A DNA stretch of 64,000 nucleotides from Alloalcanivorax xenomutans (GTDB lineage: Bacteria; Pseudomonadota; Gammaproteobacteria; Pseudomonadales; Alcanivoracaceae), in assembly GCF_900217905.1 (NCBI RefSeq), contig NZ_OBMO01000009.1:1-64000 (forward strand). Reading direction: 5' to 3'. The translations under genes were made by a program, and so were the position numbers. Positions 36,210 through 44,543 of the stretch are shown piece after piece. The stretch's first letter is position 1. Each line of letters starts with the position of its first letter. The notes beneath the pieces are model-generated. The model searched no databases and had not been told where the DNA came from. It was given only the letters and a program-made list of their open reading frames with translations.

Positions 36210-37598
36210 TTAGTACTTGTAATGATCCGGCTTGTACGGGCCGTCGACGCTGACGCCGATGTAGTCGGCCTGTTCGGCGGTCAGCCTGGTCACCACGCCA
36301 CCAAAGCCCTGCACCATGTACATGGCCACTTCTTCGTCGAGATGCTTGGGCAGCACTTCCACCTTCAGCATCTTTTCCTTTACCGCGTCGGAATGGTTGG
36401 CGTAGCCCTGATCGAACAAGTACATCTGGGCCAGTACCTGGTTGGCGAAGGAGCCGTCCATGATCCGGCTGGGGTGGCCGGTGGCGTTACCCAGGTTCAC
36501 CAGGCGGCCTTCGGAAAGCAGCAGCAGGAAGTCGCCATTCGCTTTGTCGCGCCATACCTTGTGGACCTGGGGCTTCACCTCTTCCCATTCCCAGGTCTTG
36601 CGCATGAAGGCGGTGTCCACTTCATTGTCGAAATGGCCGATGTTGCACACCACCGCGCCTTTCTTCAGCGCCTTGAGCATGTTGGCGTCACAGACGTTGA
36701 AGTTACCGGTGGTGGTGACCAGCAGATCGGTGTTGCCGAGCAGATCGGTATTGATGGAGGCGGCGGTGCCGTCGTTGACGCCATTTTTATAAGCGCTCAC
36801 CACTTCAAAGCCGTCCATGCAGGCCTGCATGGCGCAGATCGGGTCGATCTCGGTCACTTTGACGATCATGCCTTCCTGGCGCAGGGACTGGGCGGAGCCC
36901 TTGCCCACGTCACCGTAGCCCACCACCAGTGCTTTCTTGCCGGAGAGCAGGTGGTCGGTGCCGCGTTTGATGGCGTCGTTGAGCGAGTGACGGCAACCGT
37001 ACTTGTTGTCGTTCTTGCTCTTGGTGACGGAGTCGTTCACGTTCACCGCCGGTACCTTGAGGGTGCCTTTCTTGAGCATGTCATACAGACGATGCACGCC
37101 GGTGGTGGTTTCCTCGGTGATGCCGTGGATGTTATCCAGCATCTCCGGGTAGGTATCGTGAATATAGGCGGTCAGGTCGCCGCCGTCGTCCAAAATCATG
37201 TTGGCGTCCCACAGATTGCCGTTACCGTCGCGGCAGGTCTGTTCGATACACCACATGTACTCTTCCTCGGTCTCGCCCTTCCAGGCGAACACCGGCACAC
37301 CCGCGGCGGCGATGGCGGCGGCGGCGTGATCCTGGGTGGAGAAAATGTTGCAGCTGGACCAGCGCACTTCCGCGCCCAGTTCCTTCAGCGTTTCGATCAA
37401 CACCGCGGTCTGAATGGTCATGTGAATACAGCCGATGATGCGGGCGCCTTTCAGCGGTTGCTCGGCACGATACTTATCGCGGATCGCCATCAGCGCCGGC
37501 ATCTCGGTTTCCGCGATCTCGATTTCCGCGCGGCCCCACTGGGCCAGGGAGATATCCGCGACCTTGTAATCCTGCAACGTTTCCGGTTGTGCGTTCAT
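36210..37598 (-). CDS. ahcY: Adenosylhomocysteinase AhcY
   Basis: Hydrolyses S-adenosylhomocysteine to adenosine and homocysteine with a bound NAD. 462 residues. Seen: [16 protein letters not shown] and [15 protein letters not shown] (substrate), [12 protein letters not shown] (catalytic lysine), [16 protein letters not shown] (NAD) and the C-terminal KPDHYKY tail. ATG at 37598 ([11 protein letters not shown]) follows GGAGAGAG; the frame is open 12 bp further. Regulated by an SAH riboswitch in its leader. Confidence 0.96.
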   Translation of the reverse strand: MNAQPETLQDYKVADISLAQWGRAEIEIAETEMPALMAIRDKYRAEQPLKGARIIGCIHMTIQTAVLIETLKELGAEVRWSSCNIFSTQDHAAAAIAAAGVPVFAWKGETEEEYMWCIEQTCRDGNGNLWDANMILDDGGDLTAYIHDTYPEMLDNIHGITEETTTGVHRLYDMLKKGTLKVPAVNVNDSVTKSKNDNKYGCRHSLNDAIKRGTDHLLSGKKALVVGYGDVGKGSAQSLRQEGMIVKVTEIDPICAMQACMDGFEVVSAYKNGVNDGTAASINTDLLGNTDLLVTTTGNFNVCDANMLKALKKGAVVCNIGHFDNEVDTAFMRKTWEWEEVKPQVHKVWRDKANGDFLLLLSEGRLVNLGNATGHPSRIMDGSFANQVLAQMYLFDQGYANHSDAVKEKMLKVEVLPKHLDEEVAMYMVQGFGGVVTRLTAEQADYIGVSVDGPYKPDHYKY

Positions 37599-37600
37599 TG

Positions 37601-37627
37601 CTCTCTCCATTCGTGGTTAGCGAATGG
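37601..37627 (-). promoter_or_regulatory. Hairpin overlapping the ahcY ribosome-binding site (expression platform)
   Basis: On the minus strand CCATTCG (complement of 37621-37627) can pair with CGAATGG (complement of 37607-37613), a 7-bp stem with a 7-base loop. Its 3' arm takes the first two G of GGAGAGAG. Its 5' arm shares two bases with the riboswitch pseudoknot strand, so the two structures exclude each other. Confidence 0.55.
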
Positions 37628-37697
37628 GCGCCGTTGAAATGTCGCGCCGTTCCCCCGAGCCTCGCGGCCCTCGCCGCTGCAGCGCCCCTCGGGGGAG
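37624..37697 (-). ncRNA. SAH riboswitch in the ahcY leader
   Basis: On the minus strand, P1 is CCCCCGAG (37695-37688) pairing with CTCGGGGG (37659-37652). The conserved core GAGGGGCGCTGCAGCGG lies in the 5' half, followed by GAGGCTCGG at the P1 closing side and CAACGGCGCCC at the 3' end. GGGCGC near the 5' end can pair with GCGCCC (complement of 37626-37631), forming the H-type pseudoknot of this riboswitch class. It lies between metK and ahcY, exactly where SAH riboswitches are found in pseudomonads. Confidence 0.9.
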
Positions 37698-37712
37698 TGG
37701 CGGAGTTCGTCG

Positions 37713-38861
37713 TCAGAGCGCGTTCTTCAGCGCGTCCGCCTTGTCGGTGCTTTCCCAGCTGAAGCCTTCCCGGCCGAAATGGCCGTAGCTGGCGGTGGGG
37801 CGGTAGATCGGACGGCGCAGGTCGAGCATTTCGATGATGCCGCGCGGACGCAGATCAAAGTGCTCGCGTACCAGTTGCGCGATCTTGTCGTCGCTGATCT
37901 TGCCGGTGCCGAAAGTGTTGATGGAGATGGAGGTGGGCTCGGCCACGCCGATGGCGTAGCTCACCTGAATCTCGCACTTGTCGGCGAGGCCGGCGGCGAC
38001 GATATTCTTGGCCACGTAGCGGCCGGCGTAGGCGGCGGAACGGTCCACTTTGGACGGATCCTTGCCGGAGAAAGCACCGCCGCCGTGGCGCGCCATGCCG
38101 CCGTAGGTGTCGACGATGATTTTGCGTCCGGTCAGGCCGCAATCCCCCATCGGGCCGCCGATGACGAAGTTGCCGGTGGGGTTGATGTGGTAGAGCGTAT
38201 CCTTGTGCAGCCAGTCCGCCGGCAGCACCGGTTTGATGATCTCTTCCAGCACCGCTTCGCGCAGATCGCTCAGCTTGATCTCCGGAGCGTGTTGGGTGGA
38301 CAGTACCACCGCTTCCACCGCTACCGGCTGGCCGTTTTCGTAGCGCAGCGTGATCTGGCTCTTGGCGTCCGGACGCAGCCACGGCAGGGTGCCGTTCTTG
38401 CGCAGTTGCGCCTGGCGCTCCACCAGACGGTGAGAGAAATAGATCGGTGCCGGCATCAGCGTGTCGGTTTCATTGGTGGCGTAGCCGAACATCAGACCCT
38501 GGTCGCCGGCGCCGAGGTCTTTGTTGTCCGCCTCATCCACGCCCATGGCGATGTCCGCGGACTGTTTGCCGATACCGTTGAGCACGGCGCAGCTGGCGCC
38601 GTCGAAGCCCACATCGGAGCTGTCGTAACCGATGTCCAGGATCACCTGGCGGACGATGTCTTCCAATTCAACGTAGGTATTGGTGCGCACTTCCCCGGCG
38701 ACAATCGCCATACCGGTTTTCACCAGTGTTTCCACGGCCACGCGGGCGTGGGGATCGTCGGCGATGATGGCGTCCAGAATCGCATCGGAAATCTGGTCGG
38801 CCATTTTGTCCGGGTGGCCTTCGGAGACCGACTCGGAGGTAAAGATGCTGTATTCACTCAT
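37713..38861 (-). CDS. metK: S-adenosylmethionine synthetase MetK
   Basis: Makes SAM from methionine and ATP. 382 residues. [19 protein letters not shown] (N-terminal ATP site), [12 protein letters not shown] (signature 1) and [16 protein letters not shown] (signature 2) are intact. ATG at 38861 after GGGAGTAAACCGGTA. It follows the ArsR-methyltransferase regulator by 45 bp and leads into the riboswitch and ahcY. Confidence 0.97.
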   Translation of the reverse strand: MSEYSIFTSESVSEGHPDKMADQISDAILDAIIADDPHARVAVETLVKTGMAIVAGEVRTNTYVELEDIVRQVILDIGYDSSDVGFDGASCAVLNGIGKQSADIAMGVDEADNKDLGAGDQGLMFGYATNETDTLMPAPIYFSHRLVERQAQLRKNGTLPWLRPDAKSQITLRYENGQPVAVEAVVLSTQHAPEIKLSDLREAVLEEIIKPVLPADWLHKDTLYHINPTGNFVIGGPMGDCGLTGRKIIVDTYGGMARHGGGAFSGKDPSKVDRSAAYAGRYVAKNIVAAGLADKCEIQVSYAIGVAEPTSISINTFGTGKISDDKIAQLVREHFDLRPRGIIEMLDLRRPIYRPTASYGHFGREGFSWESTDKADALKNAL

Positions 38862-38906
38862 TACCGGTTTACTCCCTCGATTGGGGGTTGACGTTCCACA
38901 CGGACC

Positions 38907-39920
38907 TCAGAGTCTGTTGTCGATCTCTGCGCCACCGCGTTGAAAACTGCGCACTTGCACCTGGAACCCGTTGCGCAGGGCCAGGAACAAACTATCGCGC
39001 AAAACCAGGCCGGCACGACCAGCCCAACTCACCAGATCGGCTTCGTCGAAGCCGAGCCAGAAATCACCGCAGGCCTCCACGGCCCACTTTTGGTTATGAC
39101 GACACAAATCGGTGACCACCACCACCCCGCCCGGAGTTAATTGCTGGGCGGCGGCCTGCAAAGCGGCGGCGGGGGAGGCCAGATGGTGCAGCACCATGTT
39201 CATCACCACGGCGTCCACCGGCGGTAGGGCCGCTCCCGCCTCCGGCCATTCGCCCAGTATCAGACGCACATTGTCCAGGCCCTGTTCCGCCACTTCCCGG
39301 CGGGCCCGCTCCAGCATGGCCTCGGCGTGATCCAGGGCCAGCACCTGCTCGAAACGCTGTGCCAGCGGCACCAGGAAACGGCCGTCGCCGGGCCCGATCT
39401 CCAGCACCGTGCCGGTGCCGCCGGCGGCCGGACTGCCCGCGGCCCGATCCAATAACTCGCAGGCCTGCTCGGCGTACTGTTCGTGTTCGGCGATCAGGTC
39501 CTGATGGCGTGCCAAATCATCCGCGTGACGCACGAAAAACGCCCGGCTCTGGGCCGCCCGCTGCGCCTGCACGCCTTTCAGGCGCTGCGCCGTCACCGTA
39601 TCCAGCGGGGTCTGATCCAGTTGCTCGAACAAAGCCCCGTGCAGAGCGCCGGTCCGGGTATCCGCCGGCGGCAGACGGCGCCGATAGAAGATGGAATTCC
39701 CCTCCCGGCGCTTCTCCACCAGACCGGCCTGGGCCAGCACCTTGAGGTGATGACTCATGCCCGACTGCTTCATGGCCATGATCTCGCACAGCTCCAGCAC
39801 GCCGAAGCTGTTCTGGCCGAGCACCTGCAAAACCTCCAGACGCAAACCGTCGCCGGCGGCCTTGAGAAAGACCGTCAGACCGTCGAGTCCGGATTGTGTG
39901 GCTTCAGCGGGTGCCGTCAT
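38907..39920 (-). CDS. sahR: ArsR-family regulator fused to a SAM-dependent methyltransferase domain (SahR-like)
   Basis: 337 residues. The N-terminal ArsR winged helix (residues ~15-85) contains LCEIMAMKQSGMSHHLKVL, the recognition helix, but no metal-binding CVC motif. The C-terminal half is a class I methyltransferase fold with motif I VLEIGPGDGRFLVPLA. Regulators with this layout next to metK/ahcY are known as SahR in proteobacteria and respond to SAH. I infer the same role from location and domain order. A 16-bp palindrome (39952-39967) sits 31 bp before the start and may be its own operator. Confidence 0.72.
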   Translation of the reverse strand: MTAPAEATQSGLDGLTVFLKAAGDGLRLEVLQVLGQNSFGVLELCEIMAMKQSGMSHHLKVLAQAGLVEKRREGNSIFYRRRLPPADTRTGALHGALFEQLDQTPLDTVTAQRLKGVQAQRAAQSRAFFVRHADDLARHQDLIAEHEQYAEQACELLDRAAGSPAAGGTGTVLEIGPGDGRFLVPLAQRFEQVLALDHAEAMLERARREVAEQGLDNVRLILGEWPEAGAALPPVDAVVMNMVLHHLASPAAALQAAAQQLTPGGVVVVTDLCRHNQKWAVEACGDFWLGFDEADLVSWAGRAGLVLRDSLFLALRNGFQVQVRSFQRGGAEIDNRL

Positions 39921-39951
39921 GGCGGCGAGTGTAGCCTATTGCCGTGAGTGC

Positions 39952-39967
39952 ATCAAAATAAATTGAT
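39952..39967. promoter_or_regulatory. Candidate SahR operator
   Basis: ATCAA-AATAAA-TTGAT, a perfect 5-bp inverted repeat in an AT-rich pocket of otherwise GC-rich DNA, just upstream of the regulator gene. A further ATCAA half-site is at 40001-40005. Assignment to SahR is inference. Confidence 0.45.
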
Positions 39968-40192
39968 ATAGGTTGGATGGGGCGTCCGGCGTACTCCGTG
40001 ATCAATATGAACAAAACGCCCAAAACACAAAGAACGCCCATTATCGCCATTACATTTCACACTTTTTCAGTGGGGGGTAGCGTGCCGGCTGTAGAGAAAC
40101 ACTTGTTTCTCCGTTCAAGGCCGGGTGGCGCCTCCGTCTCCCCGGTGGCCGGTGCGCCGCGGCGCGCATAAACAAAAGAAAAGGAACGCCCG

Positions 40193-41452
40193 ATGATGCG
40201 AAGCTCCATGACTTTGGTGCTGGTGTTTGTTGGCCTCTGGTTGAGCGCCGGAGTCCGTGCCGACGATGACCTGTCCCGCCTCAAGCAGCAGATCGAGGAA
40301 CTGAATCAAAAGGTCGATGCGCTCAGTCAGCGCGAAACCGCCGCCTCGCCTTGGGACGGCCTTGAGATCGGTGGTGCTCTGCAACTCGACTACAACCATT
40401 TCGATGGCGCCTACAACGCAACCCATGAGGGCCGTACCGGCTCTGATCTGTTCCCTCGTCGGGTGCGCGCCTATATCGGCTCCGAGCACGGTGACTGGGA
40501 CTACAAGCTGCTGATGGACTTCTCCGAGGATGCCGAGATCGTCATGGCGCGCCTGCGCTACAGTGGTTTCGAGCGTGGCCCGGTGGTCCAACTGGGGAAA
40601 CTGCGTGAGGACATTTCGCTGGAAGCGTTGTCCAGCAGTGCCCATCTGGTAATGATCGAGCGGTCCAGTCTGGCCAATACCGTCTCACCCTATTTTCGCT
40701 GGGGCGCGTCGGCTTATCAGTTTTTCCCTTCCAGTGGCCTGCGCTATGCCTTCGGCGTGTATAAGAATGACGCCTTCGGTGACAGCGGCAAGGACGACAG
40801 CGAGCGTCTCAACTACGCTACCAGTGGCCGGCTCACCTGGGCTCCCAAACGTGATCAGGGGCAGGTGCTGCATCTGGGGTTCTGGGCTTCCTACCGGGAC
40901 ATGTCCGGCGATGAGCTGAGTGCGTCCTGGGCCCGTGGCGAGGTTCGCGAAACGCCCGTCAGACTGGTGGATTACGCCGCCGGTGGCGCGCCAGTGGCGG
41001 TGGACCACCTGACCCAGCAGGGGCTGGAGCTGGCGGCTCAATGGCACAGTCTGCTGTTCCAGGCGGAATACGCCCGCCGTGAACTGAGCACCGAGGATAG
41101 CGCTTCCGACCTGGACGGACGGGATTTCGACGGCTATTCCGCCTCACTTAGTTACTTTCTCACGGGGGAATCCCGCGCCTATAAGGCCAGCCAGGGCGTA
41201 TTCCGGCAGCCGGACGGCGTGCGCAATGCCTGGGAAGTGGCGGCGCGCACCTCGCGGGTGGACGCCAGCAGCGCCAACCAGGGCACCGATGTCACCAGCC
41301 ACACCCTGGGCCTGTCCTACTACTACGACGCCAATCTGAAATTCATGCTCAATCTGATCCGTTCCCGGGTCAGTGGTCCCGGCGCGCCCGCGCTGGTGGG
41401 CAGTGAGCGTGATGCCAATGCCGTGGTGTTGCGGACGCAATACCAATTCTAG
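40193..41452 (+). CDS. Phosphate-selective-porin (OprO/OprP) family outer-membrane porin
   Basis: 419 residues with a signal peptide (LVLVFVGLWLSAGVRA), a short N-terminal coiled coil that can trimerise (DDLSRLKQQIEELNQKVDAL), and a 16-strand-type barrel ending in QYQF. The family name suggests phosphate, but this gene lies 9 bp before tctC and so probably serves entry of a tricarboxylate or other anionic substrate across the outer membrane. A pair of ATGs at 40193 and 40196 follow AAAAGGAACG. First gene of the tct operon. Confidence 0.88.
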   Translation: MMRSSMTLVLVFVGLWLSAGVRADDDLSRLKQQIEELNQKVDALSQRETAASPWDGLEIGGALQLDYNHFDGAYNATHEGRTGSDLFPRRVRAYIGSEHGDWDYKLLMDFSEDAEIVMARLRYSGFERGPVVQLGKLREDISLEALSSSAHLVMIERSSLANTVSPYFRWGASAYQFFPSSGLRYAFGVYKNDAFGDSGKDDSERLNYATSGRLTWAPKRDQGQVLHLGFWASYRDMSGDELSASWARGEVRETPVRLVDYAAGGAPVAVDHLTQQGLELAAQWHSLLFQAEYARRELSTEDSASDLDGRDFDGYSASLSYFLTGESRAYKASQGVFRQPDGVRNAWEVAARTSRVDASSANQGTDVTSHTLGLSYYYDANLKFMLNLIRSRVSGPGAPALVGSERDANAVVLRTQYQF

Positions 41453-41461
41453 GAGGTTGCC

Positions 41462-42439
41462 ATGACGTTGCCTGCTCACGCCGGTTGCCGGCGTCTGTGT
41501 CGCGGTCTGCTGGTGCTGTCGATGATGCTCGGGGCCGTGGCGGCCCGGGCGGATCTCCATTTTCTGGTGCCTGGCGGCCCCGGCGGCGGCTGGGATACTA
41601 CTGCCCGGGCCGCCGGCGAGGCACTGATCAAGTCCGGCCTGGAGAGCAATGCCTCGTTCCAGAATATGTCCGGTGGCGGGGGCGGCCGCGCTATTGCCTA
41701 CATGATCAAAATGGGCACCAAGCAGGGCGACATGGTGATGATCAATTCCACCCCCATCGTGCTGCGGGCCCTGTCCGGGCAAATCCCCAACAGCTTTCGT
41801 GATCTCAAGCCGGTGGCCAATCTGATCGCCGACTACGGCGCCTTCGTGGTGACCGCCAACTCGCCTTATCAGAGTTGGGAGGAAGTGATGGACGCTTACC
41901 GCCGCGATCCCCGCCTGGTCAAAGTGGCCGGCGGTTCCGCCCGCGGCAGCATGGATCACCTGGTGGCGGCGCAGGCGTTCCAGGCCTCCGGGGGCGACGG
42001 CCGCAAGCTGGCGTACATTCCCTATGACGCGGGCGGCCAGGCCAAAGCCGGGTTGTTGTCCGGGGAAGTGCAACTGCTGTCCACCGGTTTCAGTGAAGCG
42101 CTGGAGCTGATGCGCTCCAGTGATGCCCGTATTCTCGCCATCACCGCGCCGGAGACCATCGCCGACTACCCGGAGATTCCGACCCTGAAATCGCTGGGTT
42201 ACCCGATGAGTTTCGTCAACTGGCGGGGGCTGTTCGCCGCTCCGGATACCCCGGACGCAAAAGTGGCGGCGTACTCCGCGGTATTCCGCAAACTGCTCGA
42301 GACCCCTGAGTGGGAAGCGGTACGCAAGCGCAACGGCTGGCTCAACAACTACGAGACGCCGGAGCGATTCCTCGAATCCCTGAAACAGCAGGAAGAACAG
42401 ATGGCGCGAGTGATGCGTGATCTGGGCTTCATCCGCTGA
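41462..42439 (+). CDS. tctC: Tripartite tricarboxylate transporter substrate-binding protein TctC
   Basis: Periplasmic binding protein of 325 residues with a Sec signal peptide (cut near AARA, residues 27-30). The pocket loop VPGGPGGGWDTTARAAGEAL is the family hallmark and binds carboxylates. The C-terminal region (VNWRGLFAAPDTPD) is typical. Here the chain has FQNMSGGGGGRAIAYM, the usual lid. AGGAGG precedes the start. The ligand could be citrate or another di/tricarboxylate; unproven. Confidence 0.92.
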   Translation: MTLPAHAGCRRLCRGLLVLSMMLGAVAARADLHFLVPGGPGGGWDTTARAAGEALIKSGLESNASFQNMSGGGGGRAIAYMIKMGTKQGDMVMINSTPIVLRALSGQIPNSFRDLKPVANLIADYGAFVVTANSPYQSWEEVMDAYRRDPRLVKVAGGSARGSMDHLVAAQAFQASGGDGRKLAYIPYDAGGQAKAGLLSGEVQLLSTGFSEALELMRSSDARILAITAPETIADYPEIPTLKSLGYPMSFVNWRGLFAAPDTPDAKVAAYSAVFRKLLETPEWEAVRKRNGWLNNYETPERFLESLKQQEEQMARVMRDLGFIR

Positions 42440-42449
42440 AGGAGAGGAC

Positions 42450-42914
42450 ATGTTCATCACCAAAGATCGCATCGGTGCTTTTCTGTTTCTGGTGTTCTCC
42501 TGTGCCTATGGCGTTTACGCCTGGCAAATCCCGTTGTTGCCCACCGAGCAGGGCATCGCGGTCAGTGCGTCGACCTTGCCGAAAATCTATGCCGTGGTCG
42601 GGGTAGTGGTAAGCCTGCTGGCGCTGGCCGGGTCCTTTCTGCAACAGGCGGCGCGGCCGCAAGGTGGCTCCGGTGCGCTGGCACTGGGGCGCACGGTGCT
42701 GCTGTTGGTACTGATGGTGCTCTACGCCCTGATGCTGGATCCGCTCGGCTTCCTGCTGGCCACCGAAGTGTTCCTGCTGGCCGGCTACCTGTTGATGGGT
42801 GAATACCGCCCGAAGGTGCTGTTCTGGGCCTCGGTGCCGGTGGTGGTGGTGTTCTGGTTGATCATGACCCGTGTGCTGGGGATTTACCTGGCGCCGGGCA
42901 CGCTGTGGAGCTGA
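42450..42914 (+). CDS. tctB: Tripartite tricarboxylate transporter small membrane subunit TctB
   Basis: 154 residues with four hydrophobic helices, matching the TctB/DUF1468 family; conserved pieces include GIAVSASTLPKIYAVVG and DPLGFLLATEVFLLAGYLLMG. ATG at 42450 after GGAGAGG. 10 bp after tctC and 4 bp before tctA. Confidence 0.9.
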   Translation: MFITKDRIGAFLFLVFSCAYGVYAWQIPLLPTEQGIAVSASTLPKIYAVVGVVVSLLALAGSFLQQAARPQGGSGALALGRTVLLLVLMVLYALMLDPLGFLLATEVFLLAGYLLMGEYRPKVLFWASVPVVVVFWLIMTRVLGIYLAPGTLWS

Positions 42915-42918
42915 GACC

Positions 42919-44520
42919 ATGATAGAAGGCATGTTGACCGGTTTGTCCGCGGCGTTGAGCTGGCAGGGCATCCTCTACGTAATGATGGGGTGCCTGGTGG
43001 GCACCTTTATTGGCATGTTGCCAGGGCTGGGGCCGATCACCGCCATCGCCCTGATGATTCCGGTGACCTACAGTATCGACCCTTCCTACGGCATGATCCT
43101 CATGGCCGGAGTGTACTACGGTGCGATTTTTGGCGGCTCCACCTCGTCGATTCTGATCAATGCGCCGGGGGTGGCCGGTACCGTGGCGACCTCTTTCGAT
43201 GGCTATCCCCTGGCGCGCAAAGGGCAGGCTGGCAAGGCGCTGGCGCTGGCCGCTTATGCCTCGTTTTCCGGCGGTACCCTGGCGGCGGTATTCCTGATGG
43301 TGGCGGCGCCGCTGCTGGCCAAGGTGTCGCTGAGCTTCTGGTCGGCGGATTATTTCGCGCTGATGGTCATGGGGCTCACCGCCATCGCCGCGTTCTCCAA
43401 TCGGGGGCAGTTTCTCAAGGCGGTGATGATGACCCTGCTTGGCATCATGCTCGCCACCGTTGGTATCGACCCGTCCTCCGGCGCCGAACGGTTCACCTTC
43501 GGCTCCAGCGATCTGCTCGACGGCATCAGCTTCCTGCTGGTGGCGATGTCGATCTTTGCCTTGTCCGAGGCACTCTCCGGCGTACTGCGCCCGGATCATA
43601 AAAAATTGCCGGGAGCAATTTTAAACGTTGCTTCAGCAACGGCCCGCAGGGTGGCCGCCAGGGACGGTGGCCATAAAAAAGCGCCGGCGCCGTCCTCGAA
43701 GATGGGCGATCTGCGCTTGAGCAGGGAAGAGGTCAAGGACGTGGTGCCGGTGATCGGCCGTTCCTCCATTCTTGGTTTTCTGATAGGCATTCTGCCCGGT
43801 GCCGGTGCCACCATTGCCAGCTTCCTGGCCTACGCCACCGAGCGCAATCTGGCCCGGGGCGAGAAGAAGAAACAGTTTGGGCAGGGTTCCCTGCGTGGTC
43901 TGGCGGCGCCGGAAACCGCCAACAACGCCGCGTGCACCGGCTCCTTCGTGCCGCTGCTGACCTTGGGTATTCCCGGTTCCGGCACCACGGCGGTAATGCT
44001 TGGCGCTTTGATTGCCTACGGACTGCAACCCGGTCCGTTGTTGATGCACGATAACCCGGATGTGTTCTGGGCGGTGATCATGTCCATGTATGTGGGCAAC
44101 GTGGTGCTGCTGTTCCTCAACCTGCCAATGATCCCGTACATCGCCAAGACGCTGGCGCTGCCGAAACCGCTACTGACCGTGCTGATCCTGTTCTTCAGCC
44201 TGATCGGTGTGTATCTGGTGTCGTTCAATACCTTCGATCTGTATCTGATGGTGGGCTTCGCGGTGTTGTCGCTGATATTGAGGCAGTTGAATTTCCCCAT
44301 GGCACCGTTGATTCTGGGCTTTATTCTCGGCGGCATGCTGGAGAGTAATTTCCGCCGGGCGATGATGATCGCCGACGGTTCCATCGCGTTCCTGTGGGAG
44401 CGGCCGCTGACCCTGTGCATCACGCTGGTGTCCCTGGCGCTGCTGCTGGTGCCGCTGATGGATTTCCTGCGCGGACTGAAACGGCCGGCGCCGGAGGCGG
44501 AGCTGTCCGATAACCTGTAA
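42919..44520 (+). CDS. tctA: Tripartite tricarboxylate transporter large membrane subunit TctA, carrying an in-frame 25-residue insert
   Basis: 533 residues and about twelve helices. The family motif GMLPGLGPITAIALMIP is near residue 33, GGSTSSILINAPGVAGTVAT follows, and the second half has GILPGAGATIASFLAY and LGIPGSGTTAVMLGAL. Most TctA proteins are about 500-510 residues. The excess is explained by residues 230-254, encoded by a 75-bp palindromic insert (43597-43680 with flanking repeats) in the loop before KMGDLRLSREE. Taking it out restores HKK-APAPSS and 508 residues. Expected to be still functional, since the loop is hydrophilic and the frame is kept. Confidence 0.92.
   Translation: MIEGMLTGLSAALSWQGILYVMMGCLVGTFIGMLPGLGPITAIALMIPVTYSIDPSYGMILMAGVYYGAIFGGSTSSILINAPGVAGTVATSFDGYPLARKGQAGKALALAAYASFSGGTLAAVFLMVAAPLLAKVSLSFWSADYFALMVMGLTAIAAFSNRGQFLKAVMMTLLGIMLATVGIDPSSGAERFTFGSSDLLDGISFLLVAMSIFALSEALSGVLRPDHKKLPGAILNVASATARRVAARDGGHKKAPAPSSKMGDLRLSREEVKDVVPVIGRSSILGFLIGILPGAGATIASFLAYATERNLARGEKKKQFGQGSLRGLAAPETANNAACTGSFVPLLTLGIPGSGTTAVMLGALIAYGLQPGPLLMHDNPDVFWAVIMSMYVGNVVLLFLNLPMIPYIAKTLALPKPLLTVLILFFSLIGVYLVSFNTFDLYLMVGFAVLSLILRQLNFPMAPLILGFILGGMLESNFRRAMMIADGSIAFLWERPLTLCITLVSLALLLVPLMDFLRGLKRPAPEAELSDNL
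43597..43680. mobile_element. In-frame palindromic insertion element in tctA
   Basis: The 9-bp direct repeat CATAAAAAA occurs at 43597-43605 and 43672-43680, 75 bp apart. The segment holds three stem-loops: AAAATTGC/GCAATTTT (43602-43609 with 43615-43622, loop 5), CGTTGCT/AGCAACG (43626-43632 with 43635-43641) and GGCCGCC/GGTGGCC (43653-43659 with 43666-43672, one G-T pair). Its low-GC start differs from the host gene. It has no reading frame of its own beyond the host frame. The structure resembles palindromic elements such as the Rickettsia RPE that insert in genes without breaking the frame, but it is not that sequence. Confidence 0.8.
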
Positions 44521-44543
44521 ACCCTTGCTGGCCGGGAGGAACC

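Noticed and set aside
35199-37637. Open frame of 812 codons on the plus strand opposite metF and ahcY
   Set aside because: It is the mirror of two highly conserved genes and of the riboswitch; it is His/Val/Gly-rich, without any recognisable domain. High GC at third positions produces such long antisense frames.
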